A stretch of 64,000 bases of DNA from Axinella damicornis (Eukaryota; Porifera; Demospongiae; Axinellida; Axinellidae): positions 11,793,396 through 11,857,395 of the forward strand of contig OZ007511.1 in assembly GCA_963931865.1 (NCBI GenBank), in the 5' to 3' direction. Below, piece after piece: positions 30,314 through 42,849 of the stretch. The first letter of the stretch is position 1. The number at the start of each line of letters is the position of its first letter. Under the pieces are notes generated by a model, which made no database searches, was not told the origin of the DNA, and was given only the letters and a program-made list of their open reading frames with translations. The position numbers and the translations under genes are program-made.

Positions 30314-31970
30314 ATCCAATTTTGTGTATAATATTATGTTGTACTTTACACAACCTCAGCAGCTGTGAGGAAGACTATAGTATGACACTATAATGACAGC
30401 CAAAACATTGGTATGAAAAATCAGCCAGAATAGAAGACTTTGCTGCCTTAAATGGCGGGACTTGAGCTCACAACCATCAGCTTCCAGCACCAATGGTCTA
30501 CCAATAGACTTATCGAAGCAGCACAGCACGTCAGGTTCAAGTTTAAAGGTACAATGAAAGCTGAAACCTTGACAAAATGAGAAACAGCTTAGGTATTATC
30601 ACGCTAGCCTCGTTCCCAGGCTCTCCCACGCACGAACAAAAATTGACACTTAATGTCCGGTTGGTTTGACGGTAATTTTACCAGCTGGGTACAAGTCCAG
30701 AAGTGTAAACAAACCTATTGTAGTTTTGAATCACATGTTTACATGCTCACGTCATGTAGCTCCAAAAATATACATACATAGTTTCCTGATGCGATTGATA
30801 TTTCTGACCCTCATCAACAGAACTTGTCTCAATTTGTTCAGCTGCTTGAGTTGCAGGTGTGCATGAAGGTGGGACGGGCACTAACATGGCAATATTCACC
30901 TATAGGAATAATTATTCGAACTATCTGATCATGAATTCATAGTGATATAGCTGGGAGGCAGAACCATTGCATGGTGCACTGAGGAGCAAGGGTGGAGGGT
31001 AACCTGAACATCATGCAGGAGCTAAATCGGAATACCACATGAGAGACTAGCTAGCTATTAACAATATCCACGTGATTTAGTGAGTGAAGGTAGGCAATAG
31101 CTATGAGTTTCTGTGGAATTGAAGCAACGAGTACAATCACTTGCCCAGCTAGCCTAACTTTGGAGAGCTCCTGACCAGATACAAGACTACTATTCGGAAT
31201 GGTCTTAACGCGAGATTGAGGTTATAAAGTAACTATGAAGGTCACGGTCAAGAATTAGGCCGTCCAACTTGAGAACACTCCCATTGGTTCTGCAGAAACC
31301 AACCCTACACTTTGACTGCCCCCTAAGCTTGTGGGTGTTCTATGATTAAGTGATCGTGAAAATAGAGTGTGATGGATCCCATGGGGGATGCCTTGAAAAA
31401 TGATATGATTATAAATAGCACATGACAGGTCATGTGACATTTACTAAAGTGGGAGTGTCCTTCATTTATCATATGAATGATGACGTACCAAACAACTTAT
31501 CTCGCGAATCTTACCCAGGCTCTGGAGATCTCCACACGTACACATGTTGAGAAGAGAGCCTGGGACCAAGGCTTGCACTATCCTGACACGCAATCACTCA
31601 CTGTCTTCTCACATCATATGGCCTCAAATTCTTATTGAGTGGGTGGGGTCTATAAAGGTCATGTGACCACATCCTGGCCACACCCACTCACCTGGGTTAT
31701 TCTCTGGGGGGGGGGGGGAACTGCACCTCCATACCCATCATGGCTACACCCACATCCAAGGATAGTAGCTGCATGAACGGAAACTATTAGCTCAGGTCGC
31801 GTATCTAGTTGGCACGGTAACTGCACTACAGCGACAGTTCGTATGTTTCAATCTGCTTGTGTTTCTAAGATCACTGTAGAAATTACTACTTTCTTGCCAT
31901 GTAATCTTATGAAAGAAAAGGAATAACGGAGGGCGTTTCAGTCATCTTTAGGATGCATTGAAAGTGCAGC
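30314..31970. other. Non-coding stretch with scattered repeat ends
   Basis: No gene seen. About 30455-30530, read on the minus strand, has a tRNA-gene-like layout (TTGGTAGACCATTGG followed by GGTTGTGAGCTCAAGTCCC) and could be a tRNA-derived SINE remnant. CTCGTTCCCAGGC-type ends occur near 30607 and 31515-31575. A run of 13 G is at 31706-31718. Confidence 0.45.
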
Positions 31971-31971
31971 G

Positions 31972-33481
31972 CAGCCTTCTCCCATTCAAGGGGGTGACAC
32001 TCCCATATTTGCTGTAGCGCATCTTGACCCTGTATACTAAGGAAGGGGTGGAGTTGCTACACATTCTTCTGTGTATTATCGGGTCAAGGGTGAAACGTGC
32101 ACAGTCAAATTACACTCCTGGTAGGGGAAAAATTGTGCCGCATAAATAAATAATTAATTATTACACTCCTGGTATAGGAAAAATTGTGCCGCGTAATGTA
32201 ATGTAATATAATCCAATCCAATATAATATAAATAATGTTTGAGTACTTAGGATTGGCCTACAGAGATTCTGACTACACCGCCGTGATCGCTATCATGCAC
32301 TGACCTGAATGATGAAAGTTGGTGCTGAAACTCACCTTGGTGGTGGAGATATGAGCGCTTTTGTCTCGCCGTTGGCCGCCATTGCTCGAGCGCTCTCTCG
32401 ACTTCCGGTGGCAGTACCGTTCTTAGGAAAGGCACACGAAGATTCTGACCACACGGCCGTGATCGCTGTCGTTCACTGACGCTTAGATACCGAAAATCAC
32501 CGTGCTGGCTAAGTTGTGAGTGCTGTAATAATGTCTTGTCTTACTTTTTTGGTCGCCATTGCTCGCGATCGACTTGAGCGTTGTTGCCACGTGGCATGTG
32601 CGTTAATTAGAACGTATTGCAATACTTAGCTTGCGCTACGGCAGGTTGCAACGCGGCTACTTTATGAATGGTACTTGAGAGCACTCTAAATAATTTGTGA
32701 TCTTCCCTGTATATAGCTATCATGGTGATGTGTGATAAGTGGAACGAACTGTCACACTTAGCTTGTGCTACCGTTTAACCGCGGCTACCAGGAGTGCGGT
32801 TGCCCCTCGATTAACATAAATAATATAATGTTTGAGTACTTAGGATTGGTCTACAGAGATTCTGACCACACCGCCGTGATCGCTATCATGTACTGACCTG
32901 AACGTAAAAAGTTGGTGCTGAAACTCACCTTGATGGTGGAGATATGACCGCTTTTGTCTCGCCGTCGGCCACCATTGCTCGAGCGCTCTCTTCGACTTCC
33001 GGTGGCAGTACCGTTCTTGGGAAAGGCACACGAAGATTCTGACCACAGGGCCGTGATCGCTGTCGTTCACTGACGCTTACATGCCGAAACTCACCGTGCT
33101 GGCTAAGTTGTGAGTGCTGTAATGTCTTGTCTTCCTTTTGGTCGCCATTGCTCGCGATCGAGCCACGCGGCATGTGCGTTAATTGGAACGTATTGCACTA
33201 CTTAGCTTGCGCTACGGCAGGTTGCAACGCGGCTACTTTATGAATGGTACTTGAGAGCACTCTGATCTTCCCTGTATATAGCTATCATGGTACTCACGTC
33301 AAGTGTGATAATTGGAACAAACTGTCACACCTAGCTTGTGCTACCGTTTAACCGCGGCTACCAGGAGTGCGGTTGCCCCTCGTAACAAATGGAATATAGT
33401 CAACGAGCAAAAATGAGTCAAAATGTTTTGACCCTGGTGACTACAGTGTCTATGGGAGTGTCACCCCCTTGAACTTGAATG
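31972..33481. mobile_element. Composite nested inverted-repeat region
   Basis: An outer inverted pair, TTCAAGGGGGTGACACTCCC near 31976 and its complement near 33452, encloses a cluster of CACTCCTGGTA elements. Left ends are at about 32113 and 32161, right ends GGCTACCAGGAGTG at about 32785 and 33357. The core is duplicated in tandem with a period near 595 bp (TTTGAGTACTTAGGATTGG at about 32238 and 32831). Confidence 0.7.
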
Positions 33482-34899
33482 ATAGAATAAACCAAACTAG
33501 AGGTGCTCAGCAGAGCACATACCCCGTGCGCAACTTTGACTTGACAGCTATAGGCCTATGCATACAGCATGCACGATGAGCTAGCTCATGGATAATACAC
33601 ACTAGCTAGGCCATGATTTAATACAGTAGTACTATAATACAGCGATGTCAGCATGCAGAATGAGATACCGTAAGTTGTGGCAGTAATGTTAGAAATTGGG
33701 TGTGGTCAAATTGTATAAATTAGAAGCACGACTTTCATGCAGCTTTTCTCAGCCTCTCGAGTAGATCTCTGGTCTGTGAGTTATATAGACGCTAGTATTT
33801 TCTGAATTCTGACACTTCTATCCTGAAATAAGCCTTCAATAAGGCCTTCACTGCTCAAACAGCGCTTGGACTGCGGACAGACTGACAGACAAACCGATCA
33901 CTCTACCCCTTGCTGCGCATGCGCACGGGGTAATGACAGTGTATGTGATCTTGTCACACTGACACCCCCTCTAGTCAGTGTCAAAGCATCCCACCTACAA
34001 CAGTTGGGGGATGCCTCAGGGTGATATCAATATAGAGTAGCTGCATTTGATGTCACCGGCCGTAAAACACTTACAGTGACTTACTTAGGCAACTTCATGC
34101 CTGTATGCTGAGCACAGCATGTAATATGCAGCATCACCTAGAATATCAGCGAAAGCAGACTTATCTACGGGACTCAGCCTGAGGTACATGTAGGAAGTCG
34201 ATAGCCTAGTCCTGAAAATTGTCAGTACTCAGGGTCAGTACTAGTACTTTGGCAACAGAAATTGCGGGAAGTATCCATGTAATATGTCCATCTCTGTACC
34301 TCATAACAGCTTCTGTTTACAGCTTCCTTCTTTCAGGGCGACAGTCTTGTCAGTACTTTGACCCCCATTTTGCAAGTGTGTCGTACTCAACTGCGCATGC
34401 GTAGTTGATGGTAAGGCCGATCCCGACGAAAAGCTGGGTGGGGCCTGGGAAGGACACGCGTTTTGAATAAAAGAATGCAGTCAGTGACACCCGTTCAGTA
34501 AAAACTGAATTCAGACGGCAGATGCAAGCAAAGAGGAAAACACTCTGACATTACAGCTCTTTCGAGATGGTGTACGAGTGAAATGATTGTAGTTATAGCT
34601 TGGGAATTGGTAAGTCCTGGACTATAGCAGCTAAAGTACTAATTAGCTAACGCACAGACGGACCTTTCCAACAGGGATATAAGGATTAAGGGGTTTAATT
34701 AATTTGTTTGTTTTGTTATTGTTGAGTTTTCGCGTTCGCACGGCAAGGCCAATGAGGCAGTCGAAGGAACTGCCGCGGCCCATTTGCAGTCACATCCCAC
34801 GCGGAAATCAGTCGTGGAATCGGCACTTTGAAACTTCGTCGATCCTTACCGACTACTGTTGATGGCTTATTTCCAGGGTGCCGATTCCGTTTCGCCAAA
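33482..34899. other. Non-coding stretch
   Basis: No frame resembling a known protein and no strong repeat. A relic of the AAAGCTGGGTGGGGCCTGGG type near 34430 belongs to the commonest inverted-repeat family. Confidence 0.5.
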
Positions 34900-34993
34900 G
34901 CCGGATGGGCAATAATTTTTTTCTTTTTTCTTGGACAACTAGCTAATTTGTCTATTACTTTCTGCTCAAAAAAAAAAAAAGCCGGATGGGCAA
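34900..34993 (+). mobile_element. Tiny retroposed insertion with target-site duplication
   Basis: GCCGGATGGGCAA occurs at 34900-34912 and again at 34981-34993. Between them lie 68 bp ending in a run of A (about 34968-34980). A direct repeat plus an A tail is the hallmark of LINE-style target-primed insertion. The inserted sequence itself is not recognised. Confidence 0.7.
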
Positions 34994-35428
34994 CTGACTG
35001 TCGACGGACGCTACGCTGACCTAGCGGTGACGTACACTTACCAGGTGAACGATGTGAAGTCATATTTGCTTACATTGCTTGACAGCATAACTCCCCAAAC
35101 TGGGCACTTCAGCTAAGATATTTTTCCTTTCAATATTACTGTACTTTTACTAAACCTTGCAACAACTGAGCGCAGAGCGTTGAACGACGAGTGAAAAGCG
35201 TTTTACTTTGATGTGGCCTAGGCGGCTGCGGTTACCGCCTAAAACTCGCTATGAATAATATTTCACGGTAGCCAGAAGCGCTAGTTTTTGCGGTAACTGA
35301 CTGTGGCACTGTGCTAGTCTGACAACTACACTGTGGAATTACCAGAGACGGCCGGGGAGGAGACGGAGCCTCCTGTATCCATGGAGCCACCAACCACGCT
35401 CCGCACGCACAACGTGTAGCTAGCTAGC

Positions 35429-36111
35429 TAGTCTCGTTCCCAGACCGTTTATCCAGCGCGTGTATCGCTTACAGTATAACGCGCGGAAATACGGTCTGGT
35501 AGTTATAGCCAACATTCCTTAAACTCCGCCGGAATCCGGGCGGATCCAATCAGATCTTTAGAACAAGTAATTTCATGACGTATACTAATATTGATGCCGG
35601 AAGTACAGAATCGCCAGCATGCAATAACAAGGTGTTGTCAAAACTTCTGGATTTCAGCATGTTTAAAATACTGCCAGCGCTACTCTCCAAGTTCAACAGC
35701 ATCTCTATGCTCTGGAAGCACGCCTTGGACACGCGGTCAGAAGGTAGAATCTCTCCTTTGCTGCCTCCAACACTGACACAGCTCGCAGATCCCAGCATCC
35801 ACAGATGGTGAAGTGCCCAGATGCCGATGATTGCGCGAGTCACTCGCAATGCTGCTGCAAAAAGGGCATTTCCAAACCACAGCGATCGTGTGTCTACACT
35901 ACTTGCCGCCTCCAGCTCTAAGTCTTCAAAGGCGGCTTCACTCTTGATGACCACGTGTGAAATTTTGATGCGTCCTGATAATTTCAACAAGTCTCAATTA
36001 ACGGTAATGAGACCTTAGGAATGTGCACTATATCTACCAGACCCTTCCTTCCCCGCGCGCGATACTAAAAGCGATCCGTGCTGGGGTTGGTTGGGTCTGG
36101 GACCGAGACTA
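35429..36111. mobile_element. Nested inverted-repeat element, CTCGTTCCCAGACC end type
   Basis: Left TAGTCTCGTTCCCAGACCG and right GGTCTGGGACCGAGACTA are inverted. The 146-codon minus frame inside (35550-35990) shows no domain I know. Flanking sequence is a TAGC iteration (35418-35430; 36112-36135), perhaps the preferred target. Confidence 0.7.
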
Positions 36112-36811
36112 CTAGCTAGCTAGCTAGCTAGCTACAACTTCGGGCTATTGGCAGCTATTTTCTCGAAACGCTGGTATACACCACGCCATCGGAGGTCTTC
36201 GTCATAGGCCGAACGTCAACCTGGCTCGCAGCTTGTAGTCCCTTCTGCCATCGTGAAACGGGCAAAAACGCAACGGAAATCGACTGTAGAGCAGCTGCGT
36301 GATTTGGAAGCAGACGACTTCCGGTTATTAAACGGATTTGCGGTTTAAACAGATTTCACTTCAAAATTTGCAAGTCTTGCTAAAAGTACAGTAAGCATGA
36401 TATGGATATCAAAGTTGGTGTATACATGGGTAATTTGCTGGGCTTCATCCTAATTTAATTAAATACCTCATTATCCCCACCCACGTTTAATTACTTACGC
36501 GTTCATTAAGCTGTGCGTAACTTCTTGCGAGAGTGATTGCCCAGCAACGGCTTAAGGGAATTCCCCCAAATCTGCTACACAAGCACCACTTGAGGTAATG
36601 CACACTTTTGTAAAAGGATTTTTAAGAATTCATTTCCTAACATAGGCAGAACCGGTAAGCATTATCTCAGGACAAAGAGTGATTTTGCATGACTGGAGAT
36701 ACAAGCAAACATGATTTTTACACAAGATGACTACAACTAAATATAGTAAACATCTATAAAGTCAAAATCCAGAAAATGAGTTTTGAAAGGTAGTTACAGT
36801 ATACACAAGTT

Positions 36812-38663
36812 TCAGGAAGAAATCGGATTCTCAAAGAAAATTCTTCTGTGAGATTTATATACTTTAATGGCCTTTTCCAATTCCTTTCCAGCTTTTTTCC
36901 CTTCTAGGTATGCTTTTTCGTAGTCTTGCACTTTTCTAAAGAATTTTCTGATGAGGTCGGTGCTGACCGAGTCTAGAGCTGGGTTTACGATTTGGCGCAG
37001 ACGAGGTAGAGTAAAGTTGGTGTACATGCGGCTGTAGACTTTCGCCTGTCCCCAAACTCGCTCTATGGGGTTGAGTTCACAATGGAACTTCGGAACAAAC
37101 ATGACGATGTGCCCCCTTCCAATCAAATAATGCTCAACAATTGTCTTCTCATTTAGGAAATCGTCATGCCAGGATAAGACAGTTCTCATGTCGTCCGCAA
37201 CCATTCGAGAAGTGTTGATGCCCCTCTCCTCCAATATCTTTTTCATGCCTTTGGGGGTGCCATCATCAAACACCATCTTCTGCACCCTGCCTGCCCATAG
37301 TGTATTTCGCAAACACGGTTGGGCTCCGCCGGGTTTGACGTTCATCACCCTGGCATTCAGTGCATCCTCCGCAAATGCCCGATGACAACTACTGTGGTCA
37401 AACAGCCACACAATAGTGTGCTTGTCACAGGGGTATTTGAATTCTGCAATTTTTGCAGCATCCTCAATGTTGGCCATGAACTTCTCACTCGTCCAGTATC
37501 CCTCTTTGTCCGCACCATACTCAAGCAGCACCCTAGTAGTCTTGGGAAAATGCTGGTCTGTTGCTTTGGCAAGAGTATGCTCATTGTCAGAGAGACACAG
37601 AAAACCAGAAAGCTGATCGACAAAATCGCTCACCATAATACCAGAACCCTTTGTCTTTGGCTGTAATATAGGTTCGTCTTCAGTTGCCCACATCCAGGTT
37701 TGCCCTTCATTGGTATTGAAAATACTCTCGTCATGGTATAACAACACGAGCTTCTTCCTTGTCTCGGCATCTGGTGGAGGTGTGGCAGCTCTTTCGTCAC
37801 TGCATGGTGGTGGTGGCAGATGGTATCCTTTAACTCCTTGAGCTTCTTAAGGAACTCCTCACGGGATTTTACGATGTCCTCCCTCTCATGGCCATCCACA
37901 TACACACCCTTCTTGTGTGACTGTGGCCGATATCCAAGCTGATGGAGCCATTGGGTTGCAGTTCGAACAGATATCGCTCTGGAGAGATTTGGAGGAAGAT
38001 CATGTGAGGGAAGCAGCTGGTCATTGACCCACTGGCAGAATGACTTGGCTGCATATTCGCTTCGCCTTTCTTATATGCGTTCTCTCTGATCCACATTGCA
38101 GCGTCAAGCCTGAGATTTTCTTCATTCAGAAGGCAGTGCCTCTTATACTTCCCTTGTCTGCTTTCCTTAAACTTCCCTTTCTCCTCAAAGAACTCCTTGC
38201 GGTATAGCCTCACTGTTTTCTCAGTGATTGAGGCAGACTCTTGCGCAGCATCCATCACATTCATCTGCTGACGAGTCCTAAACGACTGCATCAGAAGAAC
38301 AGACAGAGTTTTCCTCTGTAAGGCTGGTAGACTAACAACCCAGTCGTCGAATATACCTTGGGCATCGTCGTCACCGAAATCGGATTCGGAACTGCTTTCG
38401 GAACTCCCTCTGTCATTTTCACTCTCGCTCTGATGTGGGCCATCATCGTCAGACTGAGGCGCATCCCCTGGCCCAGATGTAGAGGGGCCAGCTTGATTGT
38501 CACGGCCACCACCGTCTCCACCAGTCCCTTGATCACGTTCGAGGCTACTCTCTTCTCGGGTTTCTTGCAGGCACGCCTTCTTTGCCGCTCTCATCCTTTC
38601 TGCTCTGGCTTCAAACATCCTCTTTCGCTTCCATTTCTGACTTTCTTCACCTTGACTTGCCAT
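36812..38663 (-). pseudogene. DDE transposase, Tc1/mariner-like, with two frameshifts
   Basis: Likely start MASQGEESQKWKRKR at 38663. The N-terminal third is basic, then acidic (Ser/Asp/Glu-rich), then helical DNA-binding-like sequence. The frame is lost near 38045-38065, continues in a second frame through GVYVDGHERED, and is lost again near 37780-37810 before the catalytic part (HDES, WLFDHSSCH, CELNPIERVWG). These supply two Asp and one Glu of a DDE set. About 111 residues separate the second Asp from the Glu, far more than the 34-37 usual in Tc1/mariner, so the family placement is by motif only. Two frameshifts make it inactive unless they are sequencing errors. Confidence 0.75.
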
Positions 38664-38939
38664 TCTACTCGAAAATCCAGACAGAAACGCTCGAACAACG
38701 ACGCAACACGAGGACGTATTTAATAATAAGTATGACGTCATGCATATCCATGGTAACCAGCCTAAAAGCTGCAATCTCATTGGTCAAAATCACACTTTCA
38801 GCTATTCAGACCGGGCAAACGCCACAATGTGCTAAATATTCACATAAGCACTAATATTAACACGGTAGTGTGAAAATTTGCACAGCTTTGCTGCAAATTT
38901 CCACCCAAAATTTGGGCATTTATGCTGTCAAGCACTGTA

Positions 38940-40263
38940 GCTCATCAGGGCTGCTGTCGAAGGCAGTGCACAGAGAAGCGTAGCGCCGATCAGTCCGCGC
39001 GAAGCGCAGACTTGAAAAAAAATTCGCCTTTATTTTTTAGTCACGGTTATCAGGATGGGCTCTCGTGGCACCTTCGTGGCAAGTTTCAGATGTAAAAGGA
39101 TTGCAGGACCAAGGCCGCCATGTGTTTCCGTTTCTTGCTCAAATTTCCCTCACGAACGTAATACGTACCTACACGTAAATATACTAGGCTACATACATCG
39201 TATAAAAAACATCGTCTCGTTCCCAAGCCGTTCGGTTTCAGCCAGGAGTTGCAATTAGTCTCGCGGGCCGGACTTTACATTCAGCCTGAGAGGGGAAGTG
39301 CCGGAAACGCGCGCACATCTAGAACCGGCCCTGGCCCTAATATACCCTAACCCATTGCCCTACTTACTACAGAAAAGTATGGTATTAATGCAGTGACATA
39401 ATCACATATCTTGTGTAATCAGCTCGGTTGTACTTTTCTCCCACATAATTCGATAACCTATCAATCTGATGGCACCCTATAGACCTGTTGTTCAAGCTGG
39501 CCCAACATGTTAAACCGGGCCGGAGTCTCACATTAATAATGGTCACACAAATGGCAGCAACAACGGCAGTCCTTTTAGCTCAGTGAGCACAATTGCCGCT
39601 TTATACACTGTGGAAACTACATTGTTGAAGTAGCTATCTGTCATCCCACAGTTGTGACTTGTGATTATCACTAAGGACATGTGTATTGTTATACTGTAAC
39701 CATTGATGGTAATAAAGTAGTAAATCTATGCTCTAAAAGTTCATTACTGTGGAAACTACAATGTTGAAGTAACAACACATCTGTCATCCAATGATTTGCT
39801 TGTAGTTGTGAGTTGTGATTATCACAAGGACACATGTTGTTATACTGCAACGGTGGTATAGGTAGATATAGTAGTACTCTACAATCCTTTTTGCTTATTC
39901 CCTGTATGTATAGATTGGTGTACAGATTAGTCACATAATTTTCCTACCTTGAAGTTTTGTTATTACACAGTTATGTGTAGGTTAGTGCCCTAATGCAGGT
40001 CACCACGAGATTTTCGCCGAGGTTGCTATTGCGTCATTCTCGTAGACCAAGAGCAGCAACGAAGATGGCTAGTCGGAGAGACAGAGATGTGACATCCCCG
40101 AGTATTTTGGCAAGTTTGAGACAGCTGCCACCCGAGTGGCTTTGCCCGCCTCAACTCAAGTTCGTCTGAGGTCATGCATGGTAGGCGATCACTTCGAGGG
40201 TCCATTTGTGGCTCCAAATTCGGACATTCAGATAAAGTGTTTGTGGCAACTTTGTGCAAGCGT
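38940..40263. other. Non-coding stretch with dispersed repeats
   Basis: A partial copy of the 22776-22882 element lies near 39300-39365. Two copies of a repeat with ACTGTGGAAACTAC, TTGAAGTA and TCTGTCATCC words lie at about 39605-39700 and 39725-39860; a third is at 41040-41170. No gene seen. Confidence 0.55.
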
Positions 40264-40300
40264 CTAGCCTCGTTCCCAGGCCGCCTGGGTACGAGGCTAG
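40264..40300. repeat. Hairpin of the CTCGTTCCCAGGC family
   Basis: CTAGCCTCGTTCCCAGGC followed by its near-complement GCCTGGGTACGAGGCTAG. The minimal form of the family: two termini with no interior. Confidence 0.8.
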
Positions 40301-40403
40301 CAAGTGGTTTGGTGGATTATGAACGCACCGCCAAATTAAATTCCGCCAATATTTTGGGCGGGGTCTCGTAGCGACACTCCAGCTAGCTCTCGCGCTCATA
40401 ATA

Positions 40404-40690
40404 CTATAGTAAGGTACTACCTCTGTCTCTGATCTGCCAGAAATAGCGAGCAAGCAGCTGATCGGCCAGGATAGCGAGCAAGCGGCTGATATCTTCCTGG
40501 GTACATGGCCGACGATGGCGCTCCTTCGCATCACTGCTACTGCGTACCCGTGACTCGCACGCAGTTCCTCTCCTGCACACGCGTCCCAGAGGTTTTTTAT
40601 AGACGTGGTACCTCGAACACAGCTCTCCACCGCAAACTCGGACTCCATCGCAGCCTGATCTCACGTAAACCACCGAGCGCTCCGCGGCCA
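40404..40690 (-). pseudogene. HIRAN-like domain fragment
   Basis: Minus-strand frames contain VESCVRG, LWDACAGEELR, AVAVMRRSAIVGHVPRKISA in an order like the HIRAN-type fold (Y/F-x-V-R-G-H...D-x-x-A-V-A-V...V-G-H-V-P-R). The frame breaks at least once, between the VRG and LWDACAG parts. It lies between AT-poor blocks with CCGCCAAATTTTAATCCGCC words (40325-40360 and 40725-40806), which suggests capture by a repeat. I do not know the parent gene. Confidence 0.45.
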
Positions 40691-40809
40691 CGCGGCCGTG
40701 ACGTCATTCTCGCTCTGCCAAATCCGCCAAATTTTAATCCGCCAACTGCATGCAATTCACAGCCTTTTAGAGCCAATCCGCCAAATTTAATTCCCGCCAA
40801 ATTTTCCGG

Positions 40810-42209
40810 CCATAAGGTAGTAACCTGGCAACTTAGACACCTACGGGCAGGGAATTATGACATAATTATAGTTACCTCATCACATCAAACGGAATTATTC
40901 ATACAGTGGTCTAAAATAATAAATTGTGTACTCTTCAGCTAGAAGGGCTGACTGTATTGTTTGTAGCTATACATTTCAAACCAGCCACAATGAGTAAGTG
41001 TCCGCTCCTTGTTTAATTTGGTCATGTTCTGTGAAAACAATACACAATCTATGCTTTAAAGTTCTTTACTGTGGAAGCGAGTCCGACATTGTTGAAGTAG
41101 CTATCTGTCATCCCATGACTTGCTTGCAGCTGTGAGTTGTGAGTACTACCATGGCACACGTAATGGTTATAATCAGCAGATGCATCCCAACACTATATGA
41201 GTTGCAACTGAGGTGACCATCCATGTGCTTTGCAGTGGCACATTCCACAGTGGAGGGGGAACTGAGATGCAATTATGGTAGTAACCCAGAGCCTGCATGG
41301 TTAAAACAACCCTTCCCTTTTGAATGCATGTAAGGGAAGAGTTATCTGAAGACTGCTCCCTAGACAAAACTTCACACCTCTTCCACATTTAATAAATTAT
41401 GCGAGGCTTCTGGACCTAGCTGCCTTGATAGTGTCCTAAAGGTAGGAAGCTCGACACCGGGCAAAATCATGCAACTTTTTGTTCATGAATTATTAATGAG
41501 ATGACATCACTCACATACGGTTATTTGATCTGTTTAAATTTTCCCCATGGCGGCAACCGGAATCAGCAATGAGGGTGTGTCACTTTGATGTGACTATAGC
41601 GGCCCTTTCAAGTGTCAAATTGGCACTCTTATGTGGACTGCACAGTACTTTGAAGAAATCTTTCAACACTTTGGCACTTCAGTATAGCCCCACATGTAGC
41701 TAGCGTGGAAAAGCATGCCCAGTTTGCAGGGGATTAATCACTGCAAAAATTGATTTCTTACTTTGTTAATTATTGCCTTTGTCACCAGAATTATCACTTT
41801 TGGCATTGTTTTAAGTATGTCCCCCATGACATGCTTGTGCACAGAAATGACTGACAAGGGCTGCATGGGAAGACCACAGATGAGTGTACTACTAAACAAA
41901 CTATTAAATTTTGGTTACAACCTCGTATATAGTGGGAGAGATATAACCCACAGCATTCTTTGAATTAGCATGGGATAGTCATGCCCTTGAACAGAATTCA
42001 GTGGGAGCTGATAACCAACACATTCCTTGAATTAGCAATGGTAGGATGGTCAACACAACTGTCCTAACAAATACTTTGGTGGTAAAACAACAATTTTGTT
42101 TTTATAGGTTGATCGAGCCTCAGATTTAGTTGGTAATGAGTTCGAGTCAGCTATACTACCTCAGACAGCGGAACGGGGACTGAAGGAACAGTTTCGAATT
42201 CATCACCTT
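40810..42209. other. Non-coding stretch
   Basis: A third copy of the ACTGTGGAA/TTGAAGTA repeat lies at 41040-41170. Open frames here are short and unconvincing. Confidence 0.5.
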
Positions 42210-42690
42210 CCAAAACATTTAGTCAACAATCGTAATGATATCCCTCGAGAAACCACCAGCCACCTGCCAGATACACTGGCTTGTATCAATAATACCTTTC
42301 TGAGTCGCTTCACTCCGCAAACCACACACGAACCTGTTTCTGAGTGCGTCATCCAAATATGCACCGAATTTACAGTGGGTTGCTAGCTGCCTGAGCTCTG
42401 CTATGTATCCCGCCACTGATTCGCCAACAGCCTAACATTGGCTGTGAAACTTGAAGCATTCCAGAACTTTCAGCTCAAAATGTTTTTTCAGTTCGGCCAA
42501 GATCATTGAACGATTTGTCTTTTGGCAAAGTCGGTGCCAGGAGGTTTTGCAATAATGTGTACGTCCTGCTTCCGATAGTGGTAAGGAACACGGCCAACAC
42601 TTGGCCGCTGCGATCACATTGGTTTGAAAGAACAGCTGTGCTAGCTCATCTAATGTACGCCGACACCGAGGCGCTTGTTGGGCCAAACTC
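42210..42690 (-). pseudogene. Ty3/Gypsy-type Gag fragment
   Basis: Two adjacent minus frames: 42432-42686 (AELKKHFELKVLECFKFHSQ) and 42219-42416 (AGYIAELRQLATHCKFG, FVCGLRSEATQK). These read in order like the retrotransposon Gag domain of Ty3/Gypsy elements. The junction is frameshifted and no protease, reverse transcriptase or LTR is seen nearby, so it is an isolated relic. Confidence 0.75.
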
Positions 42691-42849
42691 CGTGATTTGC
42701 CCTATCGTTTCCCAGCCATCCGACAAATCTCAACACTCGTCGCAAAAAAACGATGTAGCAACTTACACACTATATACGTACATCACAAGTGACCCAGTCA
42801 CAAAATACAACATAGCAAACCGTAACAGAGCAACACATACCGTATCTCC

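Larger units (their letters stand above)
35071..38939 (-). mobile_element. Tc1/mariner-like DNA transposon, TA target, degraded
   Basis: Ends carry TGCTTGACAGCATAA in inverted orientation (about 35076 and 38920-38934), each bordered by TA (35071-35072 and 38938-38939). It encloses the frameshifted DDE transposase at 36812-38663. A second element is nested near its left end (35429-36111), inflating it to 3.87 kb. TA borders fit the Tc1/mariner/IS630 superfamily, in agreement with the NPIE motif of the transposase. Confidence 0.75.

Noticed and set aside
35550..35990. 146-codon minus frame
   Set aside because: Lies within an inverted-repeat element, with no recognised domain and overlapping plus-strand frames of similar quality.
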